DNA from: Aquanectria penicillioides
Lineage: Eukaryota > Ascomycota > Sordariomycetes > Hypocreales > Nectriaceae
Direction of reading: 5' to 3'
Length of the DNA: 64,000 nt
NCBI GenBank assembly: GCA_003415625.1
Contig: PYIU01000004.1
Location: 1,860,001-1,924,000, forward strand
The position numbers and the translations under genes are program-made. Within the stretch, counting starts at the first letter, position 1. Each line of letters starts with the position of its first letter. The notes beneath the pieces are model-generated. The model did not search any database. It was not told the DNA's origin and worked only from the letters and a program-made list of their open reading frames with translations. Of this stretch, positions 1-10,519 are shown piece after piece.

Positions 1-1480
1 TGGGGGGGTGGAGGGGAGCCGGGGGTTAAAGAGGGGACGAAGAGAGGGGGCCTAGAAAAGAAGAGTAGAGAGAGGAGAGAAGAGAGTAGGGCGAGGCAAG
101 GCAAGGCAAAGCAAAGCAAGCAACAATAAGTGGAAAAGGCGTTTTTTTTTTTTGAGAGAGAGAGAGAGAGACTGCGGGCCTCTCTCTCTCTGCCTTGGCT
201 TGGGCGGGCGGTAGGGTGAGAGTAGATGTATCGAGGGCGCTACGCGTATTCACACTTTTGTATATATATATATATGCCAAGGGCCCAAGTGAGATGAGAT
301 GATGCCGATGGTGTTGGTCATGATGCCAATGAATCAATGAATGCAAGTGCTGGGACGAAAGACCTCGTGGATGCAGGTGAGCTATCAAGTCACACCAACC
401 CAACAGCTACCGCTCCGCTCCGTTCCCAGTCCCACCACTCCAACCCCTCGCTCTGCGTGCGCCCTCGCACCCGATCAGACGGAGCCGAGACCCTCCATCC
501 GACATCATTGCTGACACGTTTAAAAGGAATAAACTCCCGTCTTTGTTATTGTCTCCCCCAGGACCCCTATTTTTTTTTTTGTTGGCCTTGGCTTCCAATC
601 TGGTTTGTCCGACTGAGGCCTCGAGACTCTGCGTAAATCCAGCATTCATTCACTTTTTGTAAGTACCATTTGCTCGTCAAACACGTCGCTTGATCTTTCA
701 TGTCGGTCTGCGTCCGTGCTGGCCGTATGTGACCAGCGGCAGCTGTCGACGGCTTTCCGAATTCGATCAACGAGAATGCTGGCTAACCATAGGCCGAGTT
801 CGGAAAAGGAAGCGCACTGCATTTTTAGACTTCTCTCTCACACTCGCTCTTCACTCGCTTTGCTCCTAGACACCACCACCCACTACCACCACTACCACCA
901 CTACCACCACCACAACAACAACAACAACCACCGCCAACTCGGGTTTTCAAGGGTGAAAAAAAAAAAACCCAAAAACAAAAACCAAAACCAAAACATCCAC
1001 CCCCCCCCCTTCTCCACTACCAACCAGCGACGTCCCAGACCGCGGGCACCTTAGCACCACACAATCCTCAGCCGGTCCCTCTCCATCCGTTTTGGTTCAT
1101 TTTATCCACTCGTCCATGCCCGCACGAGACGGCCGAGCGTGATCGCCTACCACCCCACATTGATTCACGGTCCCTCGCACACCAAGATCCCGCTACCCAT
1201 CACAGCCTCGTGCCTCGTCCTCAAAGCCTCTGTGATTGCGTGAGCACGTTGCGTGGTGTCCCATCAATTCGTGCGAGCTTCTGCGGGCTCTGCAGGCTTC
1301 TGCATAAACAACACTAGCCACACCGACGCCGGCGACTACAACCACAACCTTCAACGACACGACACCACCACTGCCCGTTGCCCACCCTCACCACCAAGAG
1401 GCACATGTCAACAGCTTCACGATACCGTTTCGCAGCCCAAACCCCCCAGCTCTAGCTTCCGTCACGACCTCTAGTCCGCC
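1..1480. other. Low-complexity leader upstream of the 5-phosphatase
   Basis: No convincing gene is seen here. The stretch holds a T12 tract followed by (GA)n at about 142–171, a (TA)n run at 261–275, a CAC/TAC/AAC triplet-rich region at about 871–927 and A- and C-homopolymers near 955–1010. The last few hundred bases are C-rich and pyrimidine-skewed, as fungal promoters and 5' leaders often are, and probably belong to the gene that starts at 1481. Confidence 0.6.
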
Positions 1481-3319
1481 ATGGCCTCTTCTCCCTCCTC
1501 ACTGGATCTCATGGTCCTCACCTTCAACTGCGGAAAGGCCCAGATCAACGTACCCGTGTTTGCCCACCACCTGCAGACCGCCCTCTCCCAGAATGCCTCG
1601 GGTCTCCCCGACCTCGTTGTCCTGTAAGCGATTCCCTTCCCGTCCGTCAAGACGGCGAGCCACAAAATGAAAAAAAAAAAATTACACATATATATATATG
1701 CACGTATATATATGTATTCAAAGAACCGACGCCAAGTTCATGGAGAGAGAAGAAGAAGAAGAAGAATAAGAAGAAAAAGAAAAAAAAACCGGGACTGTGT
1801 GACACAAACCACTTCAGCCATGCGTTGCCCTACCCAACATGGGGAAGGGAATGGGTTCCCATTCTTTTTATGCTTATACTCTTCCCTCCCCTTTGTTGGG
1901 GGCTGCCCGTGAGAAACGTTGTCTCTTCGGGAGCGCGATGCTGATTCGTGTGCCACATGCAGCTCCCTACAGGAAGTCGCCCCGCTGAGCTACTGCTTCA
2001 TCGGCGGATACTTCTTGAACCCTTACCTGACACGCTTCGAAGAGGCTGTAAACCTCGCGGCCCAGAAGCGCCTCGACGACGAAGCCCTCACCAACGTCGA
2101 CACCGAGCCCCGCAACAACGACAGCGCCGTGTCCCTGGGCCAAACCACCACAAGCCCCGCGAAACCCTATACCCTCGTACGAGCCAATAATGTCGGATAC
2201 ACGGCCATTCTCCTCTTCGCACGCGACCCCTCGCGGTTACATGACGTCCAGGAGGCCGAGGTAGGCTTCGGGGCCGCAGATATGGGCAACAAGGGCGCCG
2301 TCGCCCTGCGCATGTTGTACGAGGGTGGTGCCACTGGAGAGTCGACGGAGATGACGTTTGTGGCGACGCACCTGGCCGCCATGGAGTGGAATTTGCCTCG
2401 GCGCAATGCCAATTGGGCCGCCATCATGCGCGGCATGGCCTTCGAGAACCCCGAGGCTGTCGTGACCAACTTCCGGACCTCGTCCTCGTCCACCCCGTCC
2501 ACCCCGTCGGTTGACGAGTCGGAGTCCGAGGAGCAGGTCCACCTCCTCCACGACGAGCATCACGCTCAGCAGACTCGCCTCCAGCAGCAGCTCCACAACA
2601 TCTCCGTCTTCCGGCCCTCGTCCCACCTCTTCGTCTCCGGCGACCTCAACTACCGCATCTCCACCACCTCCCCGCCCCCCACCGCTGCCTTCCCCAGTCT
2701 TGACCCGGAGTCCGTCCACTACTACCCGGACTTCTTCCGCCTGGACCAGCTCACCCGCGAGCGCAAGGCTGGTCGTACCCTGCACGGCCTAGAGGAGCAC
2801 GAGGTGCGCTTCCCACCCACGTACAAGTACGATGTGCTGCCGCCAAAGACGACCGAAGGCCTGGAGCTCGACGTGCCGTGGCGGTTCGCGCCCCATCGGT
2901 ACCCCAGCTGGACCGACCGCATTCTCTTCCTAGATGTGCCCTCCTGGATCAAGGGCAAGGCCGGCCATGGTTCCCAGAACCCGCGCATGAATATCCACGC
3001 CTACGATGCGCTCCCTCTCCTCCGCACCAGCGACCACCGTCCCGTCTTCCTCCGTGTTGAGGTGCCGCTCATCGCCCCCAAGGACCTCGCTCCTCCCGCT
3101 GACATCACTGATGTTGACCCCACTGCCGTGTCTGATCCACGCGTGCGCTTGCCCATGGAGATCGACCCGGAGGCCTGGGAACGCCGCGCAGCGGCCAGGC
3201 GCAAGGAGGTCATGGCAGGTTGGAGCATGTTCCTCTGGAGCACCAAGCAAGGAGCATGGATCCTCACCACTCTAATTGCTGTTAGTGTCAGCGCATACTG
3301 GTTGTACCAGACCTTTTAG
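1481..3319 (+). CDS. Tail-anchored inositol polyphosphate 5-phosphatase (Inp54-like)
   Basis: Predicted to remove the 5-phosphate of PI(4,5)P2 or related inositides at an internal membrane. Exons are 1481–1623 and 1963–3319, giving 499 residues. The 5-phosphatase signature blocks are visible in order: SLQE at 49–52 (metal-binding Glu, formed across the intron), MGNKGAV, GDLNYR at 274–279, PPTYKYD, PSWTDR at 362–367 and SDHRP at 404–408. The C-terminus is a single hydrophobic segment (about 479–499) after a basic stretch, the arrangement of yeast Inp54, which is tail-anchored in the ER. No SAC or RhoGAP domain is present, so this is a short single-domain enzyme. The start ATG follows C-rich leader sequence and puts the conserved 'LTFNCG' block at residues 12–17. 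The 339-nt intron is much longer than the others in the window. Enzyme class is firm; exact substrate is inferred. Confidence 0.9.
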
Positions 3320-4594
3320 AGTTGGTTGTCTCGTTGGTTTTATATTACAGCGAAACTAGCCCCTCCTTCCCCCTTCTCCAATGAGTTGCCTACGCGTCCA
3401 TGACGATGACCTATTACGCACGCACTACCCAGCTGGTTCAGATCATGTTACCTTGTCCCTTTTTTTTTTCTCTTCCCTTATAGGCGGCGTTTCTTAAACA
3501 CCTTCCTTTTTTAAGCTTCTAAATCTCCAAAGCGATCTAAACCTTAGTCCTTTTTTTTCTTCTTTTTTTTTCTTCCTTTTTTGTTGGTTTCCCTTTTTGC
3601 GTTGCTTTTCTCCCGCTTTTGCTCTTATTTCCCTTTTGATATATACTTTTTTTTTTTTGTTTTGTGGTTTTTCTTTTAGAGAGAGAGAGTGTGTCAAACG
3701 GTGTAGGCGAAACGGATTTTGCATGTTACGTCACAAGTGGGGATGTGTTTTATTATCCAGATACCTCAAAGCTACTAACCAATTCAACCTACTACTACGG
3801 TCCCCGCGGCATGGGAAACGTCACGGGAGCTGGAGACTATGCGAGACAGAGGGGTGGAGGGGATATATATATATTAGAAAGTCACTTCCTTCTGTGGAAT
3901 ACAAAACCTCAGAGGTCAACAACGTTCGGTTTTCTGAACTGCAAAGTCAGAGCTTGGATGCGGCATGAGCAACCTTTACGTTTTCTCAAACATAAACATG
4001 CACGTGCAACTTTCGAAATTGCTCATAATTGTTGCTTCTTTTTTTTTTTTGCTCGTGGTGACAAAGATGTGTATTTTCCTTGCCTGGTCCTCCTCCACTC
4101 CTACCGACAAAACCTATCTGCCACCCCTGCTCCTTTGCAGAAAACCCCAGCAGAATTACAATACAACAGGGTGGGTAGTAGATACCGAGGGTAGTTAGTA
4201 ATAGTTCAAGGATCAAGGGGCTCTCGTGCCTCTCTCATTCGTCTCTCATATCCCAAACCCCGAGTACGCCATTTCCTAGTCCGTCATAATAAAGAAGGCC
4301 TGTAAAAGCCAAAACCTGTAAACCAATCGATAATCAATGTCGTTGTCGTCATCGTGGCCCGTGGGCCTCCGCTCGTCACATGAGGGCATGTAGTTGTGTT
4401 TGGTGAGTTTATTTTTGATGTGTGCAGCTGACATATACAGCAGCGGGTTGGCGGCGGGCAATATGTAAGTGTGTTGTGGTTTTACAAATGGGAATTAGAA
4501 GAGAGGTTGGGGCAGTCTCTGGGAAAGAAACCCTGCCTGGTCGGCAAACCTGGGACGGTCCTATCAGAGACACAGCATGTTTCTCCCATTCCTT
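3320..4594. other. 3' flank and spacer between convergent genes
   Basis: This is the shared 3' region of the 5-phosphatase (+) and the kinase (-), which converge here. It has a long T-rich/pyrimidine tract at about 3455–3665, a GA run at 3679–3690, a short TA run near 3864–3876 and a T-run near 4040. Short open stretches exist but are low-complexity and show no recognisable domain. Confidence 0.5.
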
Positions 4595-5971
4595 TTAAAA
4601 GTCGGCAAAGTACGGGTCGTACTTGTGCGCCATCTCTGTCCCATATGGCTCGCGGCGACCGTCATCTTCCGGGTAGACGTCGAAACACTGGGCGTCGCCT
4701 GGATAGCGAATAGGGGGCAGAATGGGGCCCTTGACGCGGCGGTTGAGGATGTCGTCCCACTTCGTCTCGCGGAAGAAAGGGTGAGCCTTGACACGGGCAG
4801 CGCCGCCGCTAATGTTTCCAAGACGACGGGATCGATCAACGATGCAGAAGGAGTGTATAAGGTCCTTGGCTTCTTCGGAAAGGGCGGGATCCTGGGGGAA
4901 AACGACGGGCTTTTCGAGGATTCTGCATTGTGTGAGCCATTGCCTTGGTGAACTGCTTGTATTTTGGAGGAAAGGGGCAGGAAAGAAATGAAGAAAAGAA
5001 ACAAAAAGAAAGAAAAAAAAAGGAACAGACTTACTGTTTGTAGATCTCGATTGGGTTCTGGTGCCAAAATGGCGGGTAGCCCGTTAGGAACTCATAGACG
5101 AGGATGCCAAGCGCCCACCAATCCACGGCGCCTGTGTGGCCTTTGTTCTGAATCACCTCCGGAGCGAGATATTCGGGCGTACCGCACAGGGTGTAAGTTT
5201 CCACCGGGTGGTTATCGTCATGATTCCCTAAGCGCTTCGCGAAACCAAAGTCGACGAGCTTTATGTGACCTTCCTGATCGAGCAGCAGGTTCTCGGGCTT
5301 CAGATCGCGGTAGGCAATCCCGCCTTGCTGCTCATGGAGAAACTCGAGAACGAGCACGATTTCGGCGGCATAGAAGCGAGCGATGGGCTCCTCGAAGCGG
5401 CGCAGCTTGCGAAGATAGGTAAAGAGCTCACCGCCGGGCACGTAGTCGAGGAGCATGTAGAGGGAGTCGTGGTCGGAAAAGGAAGCGAGGAGTCGTGTGA
5501 TGAAGGGATGACCGGCGACGTCAGCGAGGATAGCGCGCTCATGGCGGACATGGTCGATTTGCTTCAGACGGATGACCTCTGGCTTCCGGAGGATCTTGAG
5601 GGCGTATACTTCGGGGTTCAGCTGGTGATCGAGGGGAATGTGGGCGGACGTAGCGGGGCGCACGAGGCAGACACGGGCGAAGGTTCCTATTTGGCGGGGG
5701 CCACTTTGTTAGAGCATGTGAGGATTTTGCGAGCTTTTGGCTGAGTGCCACGACGAACCTGTGCCCAGAGTGCGCACTCTGCGAAAGTCGCTGAGCTTGA
5801 ACTTGCTACCGGAAGGCGGCACGGGAATTGGAGCTTGTCCTGGAGCGAGGTGCTGGGACCCCGCGTTTGCGGCCGAAGTGGCAGACGCGGCGTCGTGGGG
5901 GAGCGACGGGCGGAGATGCCGGCTGACGTCGGGAGATTGGTGGCCTGCGAATGCGCAACTGTGGCGGCCAT
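4595..5971 (-). CDS. cpk2: cAMP-dependent protein kinase catalytic subunit (Cpk2/PkaB-like), frame-broken N-terminus
   Basis: AGC-family Ser/Thr kinase acting downstream of cAMP. Exons on the minus strand are 5971–5759, 5686–5035 and 4922–4595. Visible motifs: glycine loop LGTGTFARV (third Gly is Ala), VAIK-type lysine in YALKILRK, YRDLKPEN catalytic loop, VDFGFAKR, activation loop TLCGTPEYLAPE and the C-terminal hydrophobic motif ending YFADF. The catalytic core is preceded by FKLSDFRRVRTLG, typical of PKA. The ATG at 5971 starts a Ser/Pro/Thr leader containing RSPTTPRLP, which resembles the leader of the second PKA catalytic subunit of filamentous fungi. That leader is not in frame with the kinase core: one extra base near the G/C runs at 5855–5862 would join them and give 397 residues. 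I judge this a sequence error or frameshift, not an intron, because the gap is too short. Kinase identity is firm; the paralogue assignment is from memory of the family. Confidence 0.85.
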
Positions 5972-6539
5972 AGTTTCTAAGCCAAGGAAAGTGTCTGAGG
6001 GGAAAAAGGAAAAAAAAGTCGACAACGTAAAGGGCTCGAGGCCGGGGACGAGACGAGCCAAATTGAGTCGGGGGTCAGCGGCGAGGGTTTAGTTCAGACG
6101 TGGGCCATGGCCACTAATACGACCAAGTGACCTGACAATGGAATCGGGGTGGGAATGCGGTCCTGCAGTCTCGGTGGGACTTGTTTCGGCGAGGCTGTAG
6201 GCCGAGCTGAAGAATGACGATTTAGTGGCGGGGAAGATTAGACTCTCAGAGCAGTGGTAAGGTGACGATGTGTTGTTGACCGGGGACAATTGTTTGGGTA
6301 TGTGTGGGTATCAATTGGTCTCTGATGCGGTTGGCCGCGATGAAGTAACGGCTCGCGCAAGAGACGAGATAACGGTAGTAAGCAGTGGGTCAGCAAGGCG
6401 CTTGCAGATACCCGGAGAGGGGGCGAGACGAAAAGATGTTGTAAGATAAAAAGAAGAAGAAAAAAAGGGCGAAGACAGAGATGAAGAGTTTGCCAAGTTT
6501 GTGTTGCTGGGGAGGGGAGAAAGTAAGAAGTTGGAGCGA

Positions 6540-6614
6540 GGTAGTGGAAGTGGAAGTGGAAGTGGAAGTGGAGGTGGAAGTGGAAGTGGAAGTAGAAGTA
6601 AAAGTGAAGTGAGA
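6540..6614. repeat. GGAAGT hexamer tandem array
   Basis: About a dozen copies of a six-base unit (GGAAGT with GGAGGT, AGAAGT and AAAAGT variants) in the upstream region of the PKA catalytic gene. One strand is purine-only except for the T, and in frame it reads as a Gly-Ser repeat, which explains the spurious open frame there. Confidence 0.85.
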
Positions 6615-7055
6615 ATGGATGAAGGGAGGGAGAGGAAAAAAGAAGGCCAAGAAAAGGAAGGGTGCGCAGGCGGCCAGTGCTGGAAGAGGAGAAAGACGAG
6701 AAAGCGACGGGAAGAATAGGAGCCAGGAAATTGACGATGATGAATGATTGACGGGTGACGATGGGCGATGGACAGCGCGAACTAGACTAACTCTAGTCAA
6801 GTTTGATAAAGGGACAGGCCTGATTAGCTGGGCGAGAGGTTTCTCCACGCGACCCTGACCCTGAGCGAGCACGAGAGAAGAGCAGAGGGGAGAGGGGAGG
6901 AGAGGAGAAAGCTACAGCTAACAAAGAGCAAGAGTGAGGCAAAAGCAGATCGGACGCCCGGGGGTTGTCTGCCTATCGCTGGGTGCGCTGGGTGCGCTGG
7001 CTGTGCTTGTGCCGGCTGCGGTTCTGGTCGGTGCCAAAGCGCAGAGCCCAAAGCG

Positions 7056-7100
7056 CAGAGCCCAGAACCCAGAACCCAGAACCCAGAACCCAGAACCCAA
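7056..7100. repeat. Short AACCCAG tandem repeat
   Basis: Five or six tandem copies of a seven-base unit (AACCCAG) preceded by looser GAGCCCAAAGC copies. No gene overlaps it. It is probably a minisatellite grown by slippage. Confidence 0.8.
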
Positions 7101-8039
7101 AAAGCCCAAAAGGCCAAGAACAAGAAGCACGCGGACGGGCGGCAGCTACGAAGTAAGCCGAGGGGGCGGAGGAAGCGGGATGAGGGATCGGTAGTGGAGT
7201 GTAGATAGATAGCTAGCTACCTACTAGGCCTGTCCGTCTAGGTACATAGTAGGTCTGGAGGAGGCGCGCCGGGTAAGGGTTTACAGACAAAACGGACGTT
7301 GCGAGGAGATGGACAAGACAAGAGACAGTATGACGCAAACGTGGCGGGGCTCGCTTTTGGTTTGGTTTGGTCGTCCTCTTTTCCGACAGAGCCAACGGTC
7401 ACAAACAGTGGAGAAATGACGCCCGCTTTTTCGGACGACAAGGGAGGGGGGCGGGAATCAGATGTGCATCTGCACTGGATACTGATTTGGGGTTCACCCT
7501 GTTGCTCTTTTTTCCTTCTTCTTCGATTCTTATTTCGACCCTGTTATAATAAATGTGCTCTCCTCCTATGGAGATTTAGTCTCAGCTCTCCCCCCCTTTT
7601 TTTTTTTTTTTTTTTCTTCTTTTTTTTCTCCTTTGGTCCCCAATCATTCTCCTGTAAGACAAATGTCAGGAAAAGAAAGAAAGAAACAGATCAAAAAATA
7701 ACGTGCAACCATTCCCGTTTCAGGACCGTCATTTTTTATTTGGTGGAGGGGGTGACGTCTCCGAAATAGGTGGAGAGGGGCGGACAACGGGGGCACACCC
7801 GGCCGGACTGGTGCCGGCGATGGAGCTGGAACTGGACCTTGAGGCTTGGATCCCCCGGTTGGGTCGATCCACCCGAACAAGGACACACGCTGACAGGGGT
7901 CCGCCACCGTCAGGATCCGCATGGGTGGGCATCTACTCTGTGTGCCAATCCCATATCGACGATGCCATGTAATCATGTACTGTACTGTCCTGGTCGTGCG
8001 TAGGTGTGTAGTACAGAAAGTCCTGTGGATATGTACAGC

Positions 8040-8104
8040 AGGTAGGTACCTGGGTAGGTAGGTACCCAAGGTAGAGGTAGGTAGGTACCTTGGTAGGTAT
8101 GTAT
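8040..8104. repeat. GGTAGGTACC cluster with palindromic units
   Basis: The block is built from GGTAGG and GGTACC units in several arrangements, each GGTACC being self-complementary, so the segment can form alternative small hairpins. Related TAGGTA/ACCTA-rich blocks occur near 7240, 20711, 45151 and 57005. No coding potential is seen. Confidence 0.75.
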
Positions 8105-8292
8105 GGACGGGCATATCGCATGTATGTGTGCGCTGCTAATTATAATTCGTCCTCGTCTACCCAACCTCCTCCCCCCAAACCACCTGACGGAGATACCCAA
8201 CTGAGCATCCACACAGACGTTGACAAACGCTGGCGCTGGCATCTTGCATAATCTGTGATTCGGCAAACACAAACTTGTTCCCAGCGAAAACC

Positions 8293-8428
8293 ATGGCCCA
8301 GTCAGACGCAGCAGCGGCCCCTCCCACCCCTCCCTCCTTCTCCGCCCCGATGGGTCAATCCCTCGCTCGGGTGGTGAGGAGCTCGCCCAGAGGGTGACAT
8401 GGGATTCGGATGATACCTACGCGTTCCA
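8293..8428 (+). other. Possible first exon of a broken small gene
   Basis: An ATG in a good context (ACC ATG G) opens an Ala/Pro-rich frame that stops at a TGA after the GTGGTGAGG region. Adding one base in the GGG at about 8371–8373 would instead continue into GGEELAQRVTWDSDDTYAF and end at a GTGAGT splice donor at 8429. This is the same kind of single-base break seen in the conserved genes here. I do not recognise the product and cannot place a second exon with any confidence, so it may be chance. Confidence 0.2.
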
Positions 8429-9952
8429 GTGAGTATTCGTAGGTAGCAGAGTGGTACTGTGCTCATCGGGGTCCCGAGCTGGCGTCATATCCCATGGCTG
8501 TCTGTGAGGCTGATCCCTTGGGAATCAATTGGCCGGCCCACGTCCTGCTCTGCTGGGTTTAAATGGTTGCATCGTCCCCCCTCTCCCTGGCGCTCCGTAG
8601 AGACGAAAGCGAGAGTTGGAATACCGGTGGACGGGGACCAGGAGGGAGGGGAGGGGGGGATGGGACCGATGCGGGTGAGGTAACACATGTAACCCGGCAG
8701 CATTTGATGTGCACATGTGAATTACGGCGTCGTCCACAACAGCGATAGCCTCAAATGCCACCCCAGGCATTTTCGAGTTGACTTCCATCCTCTTTCAGAC
8801 TTTAAGAAGACCTCGTTGATAGCGGTTACCAAGGTCGAAGCGAAAAACAGCAGCATCTGAAAGCCTTGCCTCCAAATCTATCATATCACCGAGAGCATCT
8901 TAGTCGTCAACATGGATGACCCTCCAATGCCAATGCAAACAAGCCAAGTGCCCGAGAATGGCGTCTGCCTTGCAGATTTACCCCTGTCGACTGGGTATAT
9001 CAGGGAATGGTCGGCACTTGACCAGCCCTTCGGTCTTGTGACCGAATCAAATCGTGCCTCATGAATCTCGTGTTACTAACAATCAAACGCTCATGCGGGA
9101 CAATGGTGGAAACCATCTTTTCCAGATTTTCCCGACAGCCGCGACCCCCCGCTGGCGATATGTCCTACGACCTCACCAGCATTGGCGCGCCTTGTTGTCG
9201 AAATCGCATCATGTCGCCATCGGAAACTTTCCGAAATATAAATCCAGTGAAAAGTGTCTCAACCCGGAAAGTTTTCAAAACATCAATTTACGTTATTGCC
9301 ATTGCCCAGACCAAACCACATGTTCAAGGCTTACGTATTCAAGCTTCATTCTTCTCTAATACATAGTAATGTGCTCTATTAACATTTCCCTTTCCGTAGA
9401 GGAGCAAGCAGAAGTTCAAAGTTCATACAAGATTACACGACGCCGCTCTCCCCGGGCTGCTTTAAGGTTGATCACGAACCTTGTTGGTTCTGAGATCTAT
9501 CTACCCGCCGAACTTCCATCACCCTGAGGAATCACAGTGTGTTCCCGAGTGCCACTAACCGGCGTCTCAAGGTCAATGACCGTCAACTTACACAGAACCC
9601 TTCAATTTCACCTCTTCGATAACGTTGACCAAGATCGAGCCCAACCGAGCAGTGAGCGGGGTGACTGACCCCTATCTCCTATCATATCACCTTGAGATCC
9701 AAAATAGCCCTTCATGCCATTGGGGCCAAGGTTGGTCGTGTCCAACGGGTACCCTCCTGGCTGAGCTTTTACAATTATATATTCTCGTGCCCCTTGCCCT
9801 TTAGCAGTTCTTGATTTTCCATCTTCATCTCTGTTCACTTGTTCAATCTTGGTTTGTTACATCATCAGAACTACTCTAGAGGTAATTCGGTATCTCCTCC
9901 TCACTTCTTCAAACAAGCTCTTTACTCTTGAAACTTGGCATTATCCGTCATC
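8429..9952. other. Spacer upstream of the Cys-rich small protein gene
   Basis: No convincing gene is seen. There is a 50-codon ATG frame at 8912–9064 with no recognisable domain, and two overlapping frames at about 9054–9366 that I take for chance. The last 200–300 bases are T/C-rich and probably form the promoter and leader of the gene at 9953. Confidence 0.45.
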
Positions 9953-10519
9953 ATGGGTTGTGGTCTCAGCACACTCTGCAAAAAGTCTCCACGAAAGCGC
10001 TGCCATGGATGCGGATGCTCATACTCATCATGCACATACCCATGCTCCTCCACACACTCAACACCAATGTCTGATGCAGTTAGCCAGACATACTTCCCCT
10101 GGAGTCCAATGTCTCCTTGGACTGAAGACGGGACGCCTTTCACGAACAAGACGCTATCTTCTCCCGCCGTGTGCCAGAGATATGAGACGACTAGCCGAAG
10201 TGCGTTTTACCAACAAAGCCAACACTCAAACAGCCATGGCAGCCACAGTGGCGGGCCTGGGAGCGGTGGTGTCTATTATGGCAAACCCCATTGGCAGCAT
10301 CAAGAACGCCGCAGAGAGAATAGGAGTTGCCCAGACCCACTCACGGCCCGTCCTGTCATGCTTTCACGGGACCGCCGACAGCAGGCACGGAGTATACCTG
10401 TCCCTCAGTCAGCCTACTCCCACAGCCACAACCGCCGGCAAAGAAGTCGTAACACACCTCGTCATTCTCATTCCACAAACTCCACAGAAGAGTTCATCGA
10501 GTATCCAGGGGCGGTTTAG
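9953..10519 (+). CDS. Small Cys/Ser/His-rich protein with a predicted dual-acylation N-terminus
   Basis: A single open frame of 188 residues. The ATG at 9953 (context ATC ATG G) is preferred over any upstream start because it creates MGCGLS, which fits the N-myristoylation consensus MGxxxS/T with a cysteine at position 3 for palmitoylation. The next residues add KKSPRKR (polybasic) and a CHGCGC cluster, so the first 31 residues hold seven cysteines. The rest is low-complexity: Ser/His/Gly-rich in the middle (QHSNSHGSHSGG), Arg-rich near the end (NRRQRSRNTPRHSHS) and an acidic EEFIEYPG tail. No known domain is recognised. If real, it is probably a peripheral plasma-membrane protein. A second frame over much of the same DNA is also open, so coding status is not certain. 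Confidence 0.5.
   Translation: MGCGLSTLCKKSPRKRCHGCGCSYSSCTYPCSSTHSTPMSDAVSQTYFPWSPMSPWTEDGTPFTNKTLSSPAVCQRYETTSRSAFYQQSQHSNSHGSHSGGPGSGGVYYGKPHWQHQERRRENRSCPDPLTARPVMLSRDRRQQARSIPVPQSAYSHSHNRRQRSRNTPRHSHSTNSTEEFIEYPGAV

Larger units (their letters stand above)
5972..8292. other. Gene-poor, repeat-rich spacer
   Basis: No gene can be supported. The first part is the probable promoter and leader of the PKA gene on the minus strand. Simple repeats include a GGAAGT hexamer array at about 6540–6614, an AACCCAG-type array at about 7056–7100, a TAGATAGATAGCTAGCTACC block near 7204–7225, a T-tract at about 7598–7628 and the GGTAGGTACC cluster at 8040–8104. Open frames across these arrays (Gly/Ser-rich or Pro-rich) follow from the repeats. 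Confidence 0.5.

Noticed and set aside
2237..2785. Antisense Gly/Val-rich frame opposite the 5-phosphatase
   Set aside because: It is a mirror of the conserved catalytic region, not an independent gene.
6501..6719. Gly-Ser repeat 'protein' on the plus strand
   Set aside because: It is produced entirely by the GGAAGT hexamer array in the PKA upstream region.
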